A DNA stretch of 64,000 nucleotides from JANJUO01 sp942492935. GTDB taxonomy: Bacteria > Bacteroidota > Ignavibacteria > Kapaibacteriales > UBA2268. The stretch is taken from positions 186,001-250,000 of the forward strand of contig OW818654.1 in NCBI GenBank assembly GCA_942492935.1, given 5' to 3'. The notes under the pieces are model-generated. The model ran no database searches, was not told the DNA's origin, and worked only from the letters and a program-made list of their open reading frames with translations. A program made the translations under genes and the position numbers. Below are positions 43,163-52,700 of the stretch, one piece after another. Within the stretch, counting starts at the first letter, position 1. Each line of letters starts with the position of its first letter.

Positions 43163-45454
43163 TCAACAATTTATAATAGTTTCATCACCTGCAATATTTC
43201 TAATTTTCATTCTTAATGGTTTTTTATTGAAAATCACTTTCCCATCCCAAAATTCTTTGGTTTTTACTCCATTTTTGATGAGATAACCATTTTTATCAAT
43301 CTTGATTTCATAATCACTTGTCCAAGCATAAGCTGAAGTTGTACAATCTAATGAAATATATTCTATCAATTCCAATCCGGATTCACTTATTTCTATTGGA
43401 ATAAATATCTTTTGGGATTTGACTTCTTCTTTATCTGTTTCAATTTCACTTTCCTCTGAATTGATAATAATAGCTTCATCTAATGTTGTATTTTTTCCTT
43501 TCAGTGTTTTTTTGTCATTATATTCATTGATTTTTTTAATTAATCTATCACTTAGAATATTTTCAATTGCAACTTCCCAAGATTCACCATTTTGTTTAAT
43601 TTCATATTCAATAATATCAGTTAATACTACTTCATCTAAAATTTGTTTTAAATCTCTTAATTCAATTTTTACAATGGTATCAATATTATGTTCAATATAA
43701 TGTTTTAATTCTTTCTCATTTTCTATATCTATATAATAAACAATTACTTGCTGAACATCATCTGGTAAATCGGGTACTGCTTCGTTTATTATTCTCGACA
43801 TCATTGGTACATCTAATACTTTTGTGCTGTGGTCAAGTAAATTAGGAATATAGACAGGTACTAAACCAAGTTTGCTATCGTTGATTGCACCTTCCCAAAA
43901 CTTATCTAAACTATCCTCATTACATAACCCAGAAATTAATGATTTTAGTTTGTCCATAGTTTGAGCAGGATTTCTGAAAAGTGAAACACCGTCTTTAATG
44001 TCAAGAAGTATAAAACCTTGTGAGTTCTTTGTGTTCTCTGTGTTTGGATTATTTTTACCACTAAGTTCACTACGATTATCACCAAGAACACTATTTTGCA
44101 TACTTTTGTCAAGGATGTCAATACCTTGTGAACCTTGTGAGTTCTTTGTGTTCTCTGTGTTTGGATTATTTTTACCACTAAGTTCACTACGATTATCACC
44201 AATAACACTATTTTGCATACTTTTGTCAAGGATGTCAATACCTTGTGAACCTTGTGAGTTCTTTGTGTTCTCTGTGTTTGGATTATTTTTACCACTAAGT
44301 TCACTACGATTATCACCAAGAACACTATTTTGCATACTTTGGATTAATCTATCTCTTGTAGTTTGTATGCTGTTAATGCCTATATCTACATGGATAAATT
44401 TTCTGCCCAAATCATTCGCCACTTTTGCAGTTACGCCACTTCCACCAAAAAAGTCCGCTACGAGCATTCCTTCTTTGCTACTGGCTTTTATAATTCGTTC
44501 TAACAATCCTTCTGATTTCTGTGTTGAATAACCCAAATATTCTTGGGACCCTGAAATAATGGGTTTAGTGTTATCGCAATCCCAAATATCTCTTACAAAT
44601 ACTTCTGAAAAATATTTGTTGAATAATTTTGATTTATATTTATCAGATATAGGTTCATTATCCTTCAATTTTTGAAATATTTCATTTTTTTCTTTTTCAG
44701 ATAATAATGACAAATTCGCTTCTTCTTTTTTTGTGTCGATAAATGGTTTTTCATAAATTACAATTTCCTTTTCTGGAGTAAATATCCAATCATCAGATTT
44801 TGAATAATAAAAAATTGTATCATGTTTACGTGGCCAACATTTTTGATTAATACCTTGAATTCTATAACCATACGAAATTTCATTTAGAAAATTATCTTCC
44901 CCAAATACTTCGTCCATTAATATTTTCACATAATGCCCTATATGCCAATCAAGATGCACATAAATGCTTGCAGTATCGCTCATAATGGATTTAATAGCCA
45001 TTAAATTTTCATACATCCAATTCAAATAATCTTCTTTATTCCAAATATCGCCATACATTTTTTCTTCAAAAGAACGTAGTTCTTCAATATCAAGTTGTTC
45101 TTCTGCTTTTGCAATTTTTTCGGCAAGTTTAGGATTTCTTCTGATATATACTTTTTTTGCATAATCTGCACCAGATGCAAAAGGTGGGTCAATATACACT
45201 AAATCAACTTTTATATCTTTATCTTTCAAATAAGCACAAGCAGAAAGACATTCTCCACGAATTACAAGATTTTCGGGATTATTTCCAACTGATTCTATTG
45301 TATCAACATCATAAAGTGGCATTCCTCTTTTAATTCTTTCATATATTTTATCATTATCTCTATAACGCAAAACTCTGCGAGTGCGAGCGAAATTATCTAA
45401 AATTGCCTGCCCTTCAACAGTATTCGGATAATATGGTATATATTTAATTGGCAT
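43163..45454 (-). CDS. mod: Type III DNA methyltransferase (Mod), with an internal 39-residue tandem repeat
   Basis: The 763-residue beta-class methyltransferase has motif IV DLVYIDPPFASGADYAKK (about residue 90) and, later, motif I VADFFGGSGVTAKVANDLGR (about 338). It methylates the adenine of an asymmetric site and provides target recognition for the Res subunit. Directly after the AdoMet motif, residues 373-480 hold 2.8 copies of a 39-residue repeat (SMQNSVLGDNRSELSGKNNP and on), encoded at 44015-44338. The repeat is not part of the Mod family. An AAGGAGA ribosome binding site precedes the start. GxxExxY and res genes lie upstream on the same strand. Confidence 0.9.
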   Translation of the reverse strand: MPIKYIPYYPNTVEGQAILDNFARTRRVLRYRDNDKIYERIKRGMPLYDVDTIESVGNNPENLVIRGECLSACAYLKDKDIKVDLVYIDPPFASGADYAKKVYIRRNPKLAEKIAKAEEQLDIEELRSFEEKMYGDIWNKEDYLNWMYENLMAIKSIMSDTASIYVHLDWHIGHYVKILMDEVFGEDNFLNEISYGYRIQGINQKCWPRKHDTIFYYSKSDDWIFTPEKEIVIYEKPFIDTKKEEANLSLLSEKEKNEIFQKLKDNEPISDKYKSKLFNKYFSEVFVRDIWDCDNTKPIISGSQEYLGYSTQKSEGLLERIIKASSKEGMLVADFFGGSGVTAKVANDLGRKFIHVDIGINSIQTTRDRLIQSMQNSVLGDNRSELSGKNNPNTENTKNSQGSQGIDILDKSMQNSVIGDNRSELSGKNNPNTENTKNSQGSQGIDILDKSMQNSVLGDNRSELSGKNNPNTENTKNSQGFILLDIKDGVSLFRNPAQTMDKLKSLISGLCNEDSLDKFWEGAINDSKLGLVPVYIPNLLDHSTKVLDVPMMSRIINEAVPDLPDDVQQVIVYYIDIENEKELKHYIEHNIDTIVKIELRDLKQILDEVVLTDIIEYEIKQNGESWEVAIENILSDRLIKKINEYNDKKTLKGKNTTLDEAIIINSEESEIETDKEEVKSQKIFIPIEISESGLELIEYISLDCTTSAYAWTSDYEIKIDKNGYLIKNGVKTKEFWDGKVIFNKKPLRMKIRNIAGDETIINC
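44015..44338 (-). repeat. 117-bp in-frame tandem repeat inside mod
   Basis: Unit 1 is 44222-44338, unit 2 44105-44221, and a partial third unit 44015-44104. The units are nearly identical and 117 bases (39 codons) long. On the plus strand they contain GAGTTCTTTGTGTTCTCTG and CCACTAAGTTCACTACG, which strongly resemble the intergenic repeats at 45480-45823. Copy-number change would lengthen or shorten the protein without shifting the frame. Confidence 0.9.
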
Positions 45455-45479
45455 AAAAATAATCTCCTTTTTTAATTAG

Positions 45480-45823
45480 TGTTCTCTGTGAAAATCTTTG
45501 TGTTCTTAGTGGTAATTAAGTTAACCACAGAATTCACAAAGTACACAAGTTTCATAATTTTATTTTAAAATTGTGCTCTTTGTGGTAATAAATTTAACCA
45601 CGGAGAACACAAAGCATTTCACAAAGTACACCAGTTTCATAATTATATTTTAATTTGTGTTCTTAGTGGTAATTAAGTCAACCACAGAGTTCACAAAGAA
45701 ATTCACAAAGTACACAAGTTTCATAATTTCAATTTCATAGTGTTCTTAGTGAAAATCTTTGTGTTCATAGTGGTAATAAATTTAACCACGGAGAACACAA
45801 AGCATTTCACAAAGTACACAATT
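45480..45823. repeat. Four tandem CACAGAG/CACAAAG-type intergenic repeat units
   Basis: The gap between mod and the GxxExxY gene consists almost wholly of about four units of 82-96 bases. Each contains TTCTTAGTGGTAAT, AACCACAGAG or AACCACGGAG, then TTCACAAAGTACACAAG and TTTCATAATT. Approximate starts: 45482, 45576, 45658 and 45740. The last unit abuts the GxxExxY stop codon. Confidence 0.9.
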
Positions 45824-46204
45824 TCACAGTTTTCCATTAATTACTCTTCTAATTCCATCTTTTAGAAGTTTAACATTGAAATTTATTAGAAATCCTAATC
45901 TACAATCAGATAATTTTAAATATGTCAAAAGTTGAGCTAAGTGAACGTCATTTAAACACTCAACTGCTTTAATTTCAACAATGAACTTTTTTTCAATCAA
46001 CAAATCTACTCTGTACCCTATATCTAATTTAACTTCTTTGTAAATTAATGGCAAGGGTTTTTGTTTTTCAATAAATAATCCATTTTCTTTAATTTCATAA
46101 AAAAGGCATTCCTCATAAGCACTTTCTAATAATCCTGGTCCTAATGCTTGATGAACTTTCAATGCACAGTCAAATACATTTGTGGCTATTTCATTTTCTG
46201 TCAT
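45824..46204 (-). CDS. GxxExxY protein
   Basis: The 126-residue protein has the defining GPGLLESAYEECL motif near residue 22, then YRVDLLIEKKFIVEIKAVE with a PD-(D/E)xK-like D...ExK core. The family is named for this signature, is widespread in Bacteroidota and other phyla, and is thought to be nuclease-like, but its function is unproven. Its start overlaps the res stop codon in an ATGA (46201-46204), so it is translationally coupled to the type III restriction subunit. Tandem repeats follow directly after its stop. Confidence 0.93.
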   Translation of the reverse strand: MTENEIATNVFDCALKVHQALGPGLLESAYEECLFYEIKENGLFIEKQKPLPLIYKEVKLDIGYRVDLLIEKKFIVEIKAVECLNDVHLAQLLTYLKLSDCRLGFLINFNVKLLKDGIRRVINGKL

Positions 46205-49119
46205 ATCTTCTTACCAAAAAAATCAATAATTGAATCATTTAACTTTCTTAAATTAACATCCATTGAATCATCATCTTGCAAATAGAGAAAATTGAATTTA
46301 TTAAAATTAAATTTTTCGTTATTCAATTTGATAAATTCAGACTCAACGAATTTTTTCCTTTTCAAAAAACTATCTTGCTCGGCAAAACCCTTTCCTTTTG
46401 TTTCAAGAATTAATACTTTATTGATTTTAATATCATTTCTATTTATAATCAAAAAATCAGGGGTATAATTGCCTATTCTTGTCCAGTATTTCTCTTTTTT
46501 TGAATAACAAGTTATATGAAAATTTGTAAGATTTCTATCACCATTATAATAAATTTCAAGCCCTAAATCTTTGAATACTTTCAATTTAAAAACTTCTTGC
46601 ATAAATTTCATTTCAAAACTACTTTGATAAAAATTATAAGGCAAATAATGAAAACTGTGATTTTTAGACTTAATTGCATCTGAAAGCACAAATTGTTTTG
46701 CAAATTCATTTATAGGAGGTGCAAAATGCTCCATTCCTTGAATTTTCAAAACATTAACAAAATTTGCATAAGCATATTCAATCATATCGTAGTCTGGCTC
46801 TTCACTTGCAATATTTTTACTATCCAATTCTAAAATTTTGGCAGTATCATCTTTTGTGGGATAAATAGAATCAGAATTTAATACATTTGATAATTTTTCA
46901 ATAATAACTAAATCCACCTCATCTAATCTTTCAGTTTTAACAGTATCAAAACTTCTTCTACAATGAAAAGCTAATCTGATTTGCTTTTGAATAGAATTAT
47001 ATTCAAATAAATCATTATAATATCTATTATTATTTTCTAAAAATGTAATTGAATCGAAGATATTATTTAACTGTGTTTCATATTTTTTTAAGTCAGCCAC
47101 AGTAATTGTATTAAAACTATATTTTGATATTTCCAATAACCAATGATTAAAATTTGCGGGTTCTCCTTTGAATTTACTTACAAATTCTTTTGATTTCAAT
47201 TCATAGAAATTCATACCTCTTTCAATAATAAAAGCATTATTAATATAGTCGTTAGTTTTTACATTATTAATTTTTTCATTAGTATTAGGAACTTCTTCGA
47301 TAATTGTCGTAGTGAAATTTACCTCCATTTGATAAAATTCAATTTGTGGCAATTTCAGAAAATCAATTCTTGAACTTTGTTGAATTAAATCTGGTGTTTC
47401 ATCTGTTTTTAGATTATTAATTTCATAAATGCTTGTTTGTTGTTCATCATTTAATTGCTTATCTAATTGTTTAGCGTTTTCGTCATTTAACCAAATTAAA
47501 GCAGTTTCATTTTTATTATCTTCATCAACTTGTCTCAAACAGCGGCAACTTGTTTGTAGAACCATATTTGTTGGGCAGTCTCCTTTTTGTGAAAGAATAA
47601 CAGAAGTCAAACTTCTGCAATCCCATCCTTCTTTTCCAATTTGAACTAAAAGAATAATTTTTTTCTTTGAATAAGGAGTATCAAGCATAGCAAATTCAGT
47701 TTCATTTACTTTATTAATCTTATACTTTTTATTTCCTCTATGATACTTCAAAATCAATTCTGGATTAATCTTCAACTCACCAATTAAATATGGGAAAATT
47801 TGCTCCTCTAATTTTTCAATACTACCACAATAAATTGCAAGTTTTGCACAAGTTCCATTTTCATAAATTTTATTTTCATAATTACTAAGAAAATCTTGTA
47901 CACCTTTTGAAATAATTTTTATTGAATTTAAATTAACTGCTTGCTCTACTCGTGGTTTTTTTAAGAATTTTTTTATTGCGGTTGTTAATGGATAATAAAA
48001 AACTGTGTTTGTAATTTGTGAGAATTTTAATTGAAAATTGCCTTCTAAATTAATTTTTTCAGAAGGACTTAAATAAGGTGTACCAGAAAAACCAAGCACA
48101 CAATTAATGGAACCGTTTTTATTCCATTGTGTAACAACTTTTCTTAATTTTATTTCATCAGTTTGTGCATGATGAACTTCATCAATTAAAATTTGTAAAT
48201 TTGGTATTTTACCAATTAAATTTCTTAATTCATTTGCTTCTTTATCTTTCAAATCTTGAGATTTTTCAAATGCTTCGCCTTGTTCAGTAACAACAATTCT
48301 ATCAATTATTACTTTTTCTGCATTTACTACCAAAACTAATCCTATTAAATCTGATTCAGCTAAATATTTATTTACTTTATCAGCATTTGGATTCACAGTT
48401 CTATTACTTTTTTTTGTTGATTTGGGTAAGTCTAAAACTTCAAACCTTAATAATCTTTTGATATTACTCGCAACAGGTTCTGGAAGTATCCATGTTGGGT
48501 CAAAATTTTCAATGGTTTTAAGGCTTGGAATTATTGATGATTTTAATCCTGAAGGAACTAAAATTATAAAATTATGTGCAAAATTTTTGTTTTCTGGTTC
48601 ATTTAAAGCAAAATACAAATCTAAATAAATGATTGATGCCATAAGAAAAGTTTTACCTGCTCCCATAGGCAAACTAAACAAATAATCAGAATAATCAATT
48701 CCATAAAACAATTTTTTTGCTAATGATTCAAAATCAATCAAATTAGCTTTTTTTTCAATATGAGTTGATAATTCAGGAAGCAATCGTGAGTTATTATTTA
48801 CAAATTTCAGTTTTTGTTTCGTAAATTCATAAATATTCTTAGCATAAGGATTTTCTTTAAATACATTATTTGTAGATACTGATAAACTACTATAAATATC
48901 CATACTTTGACTTGGTTCATTCAATAATCCTTCACTAACAATTTGCCATAGCGGTTTATTTTCATAATATATTTTAAGGAACAAATATGTTTCGAGAGCA
49001 TCAATTTGAGCTTCCCTTAATTTTCCTCTATTACGAATATAAGTTATAATGGGTTTAACTTTACATTCGTTGGAATTAATCCAATTATTTTTAAAGCTAT
49101 CTATTATTTGATGCAACAT
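46201..49119 (-). CDS. res: Type III restriction endonuclease subunit (Res)
   Basis: The 972-residue protein is a superfamily 2 helicase with Walker A SLPMGAGKTFLMASI (about residue 150), Walker B ILIDEVHHAQ, the SAT-like GFSGTPYLSP and motif VI NMVLQTSCRCLRQVDED. The C-terminal nuclease domain has PDFLIINRNDIKINKVLILETKGKG (PD...ExK). With Mod it should cleave DNA between two inversely oriented sites after ATP-driven movement. The order on the minus strand is res, GxxExxY, mod, which is unusual because mod usually comes first. Confidence 0.92.
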   Translation of the reverse strand: MLHQIIDSFKNNWINSNECKVKPIITYIRNRGKLREAQIDALETYLFLKIYYENKPLWQIVSEGLLNEPSQSMDIYSSLSVSTNNVFKENPYAKNIYEFTKQKLKFVNNNSRLLPELSTHIEKKANLIDFESLAKKLFYGIDYSDYLFSLPMGAGKTFLMASIIYLDLYFALNEPENKNFAHNFIILVPSGLKSSIIPSLKTIENFDPTWILPEPVASNIKRLLRFEVLDLPKSTKKSNRTVNPNADKVNKYLAESDLIGLVLVVNAEKVIIDRIVVTEQGEAFEKSQDLKDKEANELRNLIGKIPNLQILIDEVHHAQTDEIKLRKVVTQWNKNGSINCVLGFSGTPYLSPSEKINLEGNFQLKFSQITNTVFYYPLTTAIKKFLKKPRVEQAVNLNSIKIISKGVQDFLSNYENKIYENGTCAKLAIYCGSIEKLEEQIFPYLIGELKINPELILKYHRGNKKYKINKVNETEFAMLDTPYSKKKIILLVQIGKEGWDCRSLTSVILSQKGDCPTNMVLQTSCRCLRQVDEDNKNETALIWLNDENAKQLDKQLNDEQQTSIYEINNLKTDETPDLIQQSSRIDFLKLPQIEFYQMEVNFTTTIIEEVPNTNEKINNVKTNDYINNAFIIERGMNFYELKSKEFVSKFKGEPANFNHWLLEISKYSFNTITVADLKKYETQLNNIFDSITFLENNNRYYNDLFEYNSIQKQIRLAFHCRRSFDTVKTERLDEVDLVIIEKLSNVLNSDSIYPTKDDTAKILELDSKNIASEEPDYDMIEYAYANFVNVLKIQGMEHFAPPINEFAKQFVLSDAIKSKNHSFHYLPYNFYQSSFEMKFMQEVFKLKVFKDLGLEIYYNGDRNLTNFHITCYSKKEKYWTRIGNYTPDFLIINRNDIKINKVLILETKGKGFAEQDSFLKRKKFVESEFIKLNNEKFNFNKFNFLYLQDDDSMDVNLRKLNDSIIDFFGKKI

Positions 49120-49726
49120 ATAAACATTTCATTTAAAAAACTACAAAGTTAGTTATAAATGTTAATTTAATAAAAATATATTTTAAAATTTCAATTAATC
49201 AAGTTACAAATATAAACATTCAAGAGAATTAACATGTCGTTTGATTGTAAAGAGTAAATATTTTTTTATTTTAAAATTTTTTTAGATGTTTTTTGTTGTA
49301 GTTTTCAGAAGGATGCCATCTCAAGATTGGAGGTTATCCTTCTTTATTACCCTTCCGAAATCATTAAATACTTCAGGAAGGTTTCTTTGGCAGCATATCT
49401 GCGTTGTCTTAATAGAAAAAAAACAAAGAGAGCAAGTATTAATGCCTAAATTCCATTGCAAAGTAATTACATCATGGATTAATTCATACTACAAAAAATA
49501 GTATAATGCTGATGTGAATTTGTCTCTACATTTTTAAAATAAATATTGTAATTACACAGAAATTTCATAATTTTGCAAACTGGATAATTATTGGTTATGT
49601 CATTAATATTACTGATAATATTTCAGATTTGAGAGGTTTTATACCAAGTTGCATCAATGGTGTAAGTTAAAAAAATCTTGTTCTTTTTTAGTAGAATTTT
49701 AAAATATTTATTTGAAAAGGGTTGAA
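49120..49726. other. Intergenic region before the PAS kinase gene
   Basis: No convincing gene was seen. It includes a degenerate CTTCCGAAATCATTAAATAC-type hairpin (about 49351-49382) of the CTTCCGAAGG repeat kind. The rest is AT-rich and should hold the divergent promoters for res and the kinase. Confidence 0.5.
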
Positions 49727-52700
49727 ATGAATATTCAATCACATAGTATTGAAGAACTGCAAATTGAATTGCAGAAATTAAAAGAAGAGCACGAACTACT
49801 AAAATCTGAGTTTAGCAAAATTTATGAAGAAAGTATTAATGATAAAGATGAAATTTTTAAAATAAAAAAGAATTACGAAGATTTTTTTAATAATATTGAT
49901 GAATTTCTTTTCGTTCTTGATTTAGAAGGTAAGATAATTCAAACTAATCAAACTGTAATTGAACGGCTTGGATTTAGTAAAAATGAGCTGTATGGAAAAT
50001 CTGTTTTAATTGTTCATCCTATAGAAAGAAGAGAAGAAGCTGGTAGAATTGTTTCTGAAATGTTAGCAGGAAAAGCTGAATTTTGCCCTGTGCCGATTGT
50101 AACAAAAAGTGGGCAACAAATACCAGTAGAAACAAGAGTTAAAGTTGGGCAATGGAATGGCAAGCCATGCCTTTATGGTGTTACAAAAGATATATCCAAA
50201 CTTAGATTATCAGAAGAAAAATTTTCTAAGATATTTTACTTGAACCCTGCCGCGTGTGGTTTAAATGATTTAGTGAATAATCAATACGTAGAAATTAATA
50301 GTGCATTTACTGAATTACTTGGGTATAGTGCTGAGGAAGTAATTGGAAAAACGGCTATAGAGTTAGGCATTTTATCAGAAGAAGCAAAAGTAAATATACT
50401 TAAGTATTCAGATTCAAATGGTAAAGTTTCTAATGTAGAAACAACTTTAATTGCAAAAGATGGCAGTATAAAACATATCCTAATTTCAGCAGAAAATATT
50501 TATATTCAAAATCAAAAATTCAGATTTACAATTGTAAATGATATTACCGAACTTACACAATCTAACGAAGCTCTTAGAAAAAGTGAATTCAAATACAAAG
50601 GATTATTTGATACATTACCTATTGGAGTAACTTTAGCTGATGAAAAAGGTCAAATAATTGAATCAAATGCTGCGGCAACAAATATATTGGGGCTTAATAT
50701 TGAAGAACAAACCAAAAGACAAATTGATGGTGTAGAATGGGCAATTATACGCCATAATGGAACTATAATGCCTCAAGAAGAATATGCAAGTGTAATAGCA
50801 TTAAAAGAAAATAGAACAGTTACTAACATTGAAATGGGTGTTATAAAAAGTAGCGACAATATTGCTTGGCTCAGTGTAAATGCTTCGCCAATCGAAGGAC
50901 TTGGTGTAATTATTACTTATCAAGATATTTCTGAAAGAGTAAATTCTCAAAAAGAATTATTAGAAGAAAGGCAAAGATTAGCAGGTATTATCGAAGGCAC
51001 AAATGTTGGTACTTGGGAATGGAATGTAAAAACTGGAAACACTATATTCAATGAACGATGGGCTAATATAATTGGATATACACTCGACGAAATATCACCA
51101 ACTTCAATAGAAACTTGGATGAAATTTGCTCATCCTGATGATTTGATTGAAAGTAATAAACTTATAATGAAGCATTTTAATGGCGAACTTGATTATTATG
51201 AATTCGAAAGTCGAATGTTGCATAAAAATGGGTATTGGAAATGGGTCTTGGACAGGGGCAGAGTTTCAGAATGGGATGAAAAGGGAGTTCCTGTTTTAAT
51301 GTCAGGCACTCATCAAGATATTACTGAAAGGAAAATTGCGGAAGAAATTCTATTAGAAACTCAACGAAGGTTAGAACTTGTTTTAGAAGCCGGTGATTAT
51401 GGATTTTGGGATTGGAATTTAATATCAAATGATACTTATTTTAGTCCCGTTTATTATACTATGCTTGGCTATGAATTCCAAGAGCTACCTAATCATTTTG
51501 AAACTTTTGATAAATTGCTCCATCCTGATGATAAAATTAGAGTTATGCCTATAATTGAAAAAGCAATTAAAAATGGAGAAAATTATGAAGTTGAGTTTAG
51601 ATTGATTTGCAAAAATGGCAGTTATAAATGGATATCTGGAAAAGGTAAGGGATATTTCAATGATGATTCTGGTAAACCATATCGAGCAGTTGGAATTCAT
51701 ATAGATATTGACGCAAAGAAAAAAGCTCAGGAAGAATTGATTTATCAGAAAGAACAATTTGAATTAGCTGTTAATGGTACTAATGATGGTATTTGGGATT
51801 GGAATTTATTGACCAATGAATTATTTTTATCCAAAAGATGGAAAGAAATTCTTGGATATGAAGACTTTGAGCTAAACAATGAATTTTTGACTTTTGATTC
51901 GTTACTCTTCGAGGAAGATGTACCTGTTGTGAATGACTATGTAAGTAGATATTTGAGTGGTGAAATCGAAAAATATCAAATTGAATTTAGAATGAAACAT
52001 AAAAACGGCTCTTTAGTTTGGATTCTTGCCAAAGGAGAAGCATTAAGAGATGAAAATGGATTGCCTTATAGAATGGCCGGTTCGCATAGCGATATTACAA
52101 AGCGAAAACAAGCTGAAACTAATTTATTACTAAGCGAAAAAAAATATAGAACAATATTTGAGAATGTACAAGATATTTTCTTTCAAATAGACCCCGATGG
52201 GATAATAATTGAAATTAGTCCTTCTATAGAGAGATATTCTGGCTTTACAAGGGAATCATTATTGGGAATGCCTGTTCAAAGTGTTTACCAAAATCCTGAA
52301 GATAGGTACGAAGTAATTAGAGAGCTACAGTTAAATGGTGAGATTTCAGACTTTGAATTAAATTTAAAGAATAGAAATGGGCATTTGATTATTGTATCTT
52401 TAAATGCACATTTATGGAAAGACATCAACGGTAACGTTATTGGGATTGAAGGTTCTTTAAGAGACATTTCTCAAAGAAAAAGATTCGAAAATGAACTTAA
52501 AGAAAATGAACAATACTTGAAGGCAGTATTTAATGTTGTTGGGTCTGGTATTGTCATTGTTAATGCAAACGATAACAAAATATTGGATATAAACAAGGCA
52601 GCTATTGATATGATTGGTACTTCGCAAGAAGAAATTATTGGCAAAGAATGCAAGTTGTTCTTCGAAAATAAGGAAAAATTATATTGTCCTATTGATGGGA

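Noticed and set aside
43998..44531. 177-residue open frame on the plus strand across the mod repeats
   Set aside because: It is antisense to mod and consists mainly of the mirrored 117-bp repeat (repeating FVFSVFGLFLPLSSLRLS); it has no start context and no homology pattern.
45480..45823. Possible CRISPR array
   Set aside because: Units are tandem, 82-96 bases and themselves imperfect; there are no regular unique spacers and no cas genes in the window.
49286..49501. 71-residue open frame before the PAS kinase
   Set aside because: It spans a degenerate CTTCCGAAGG hairpin, has mixed composition and no recognisable domain; better read as non-coding.
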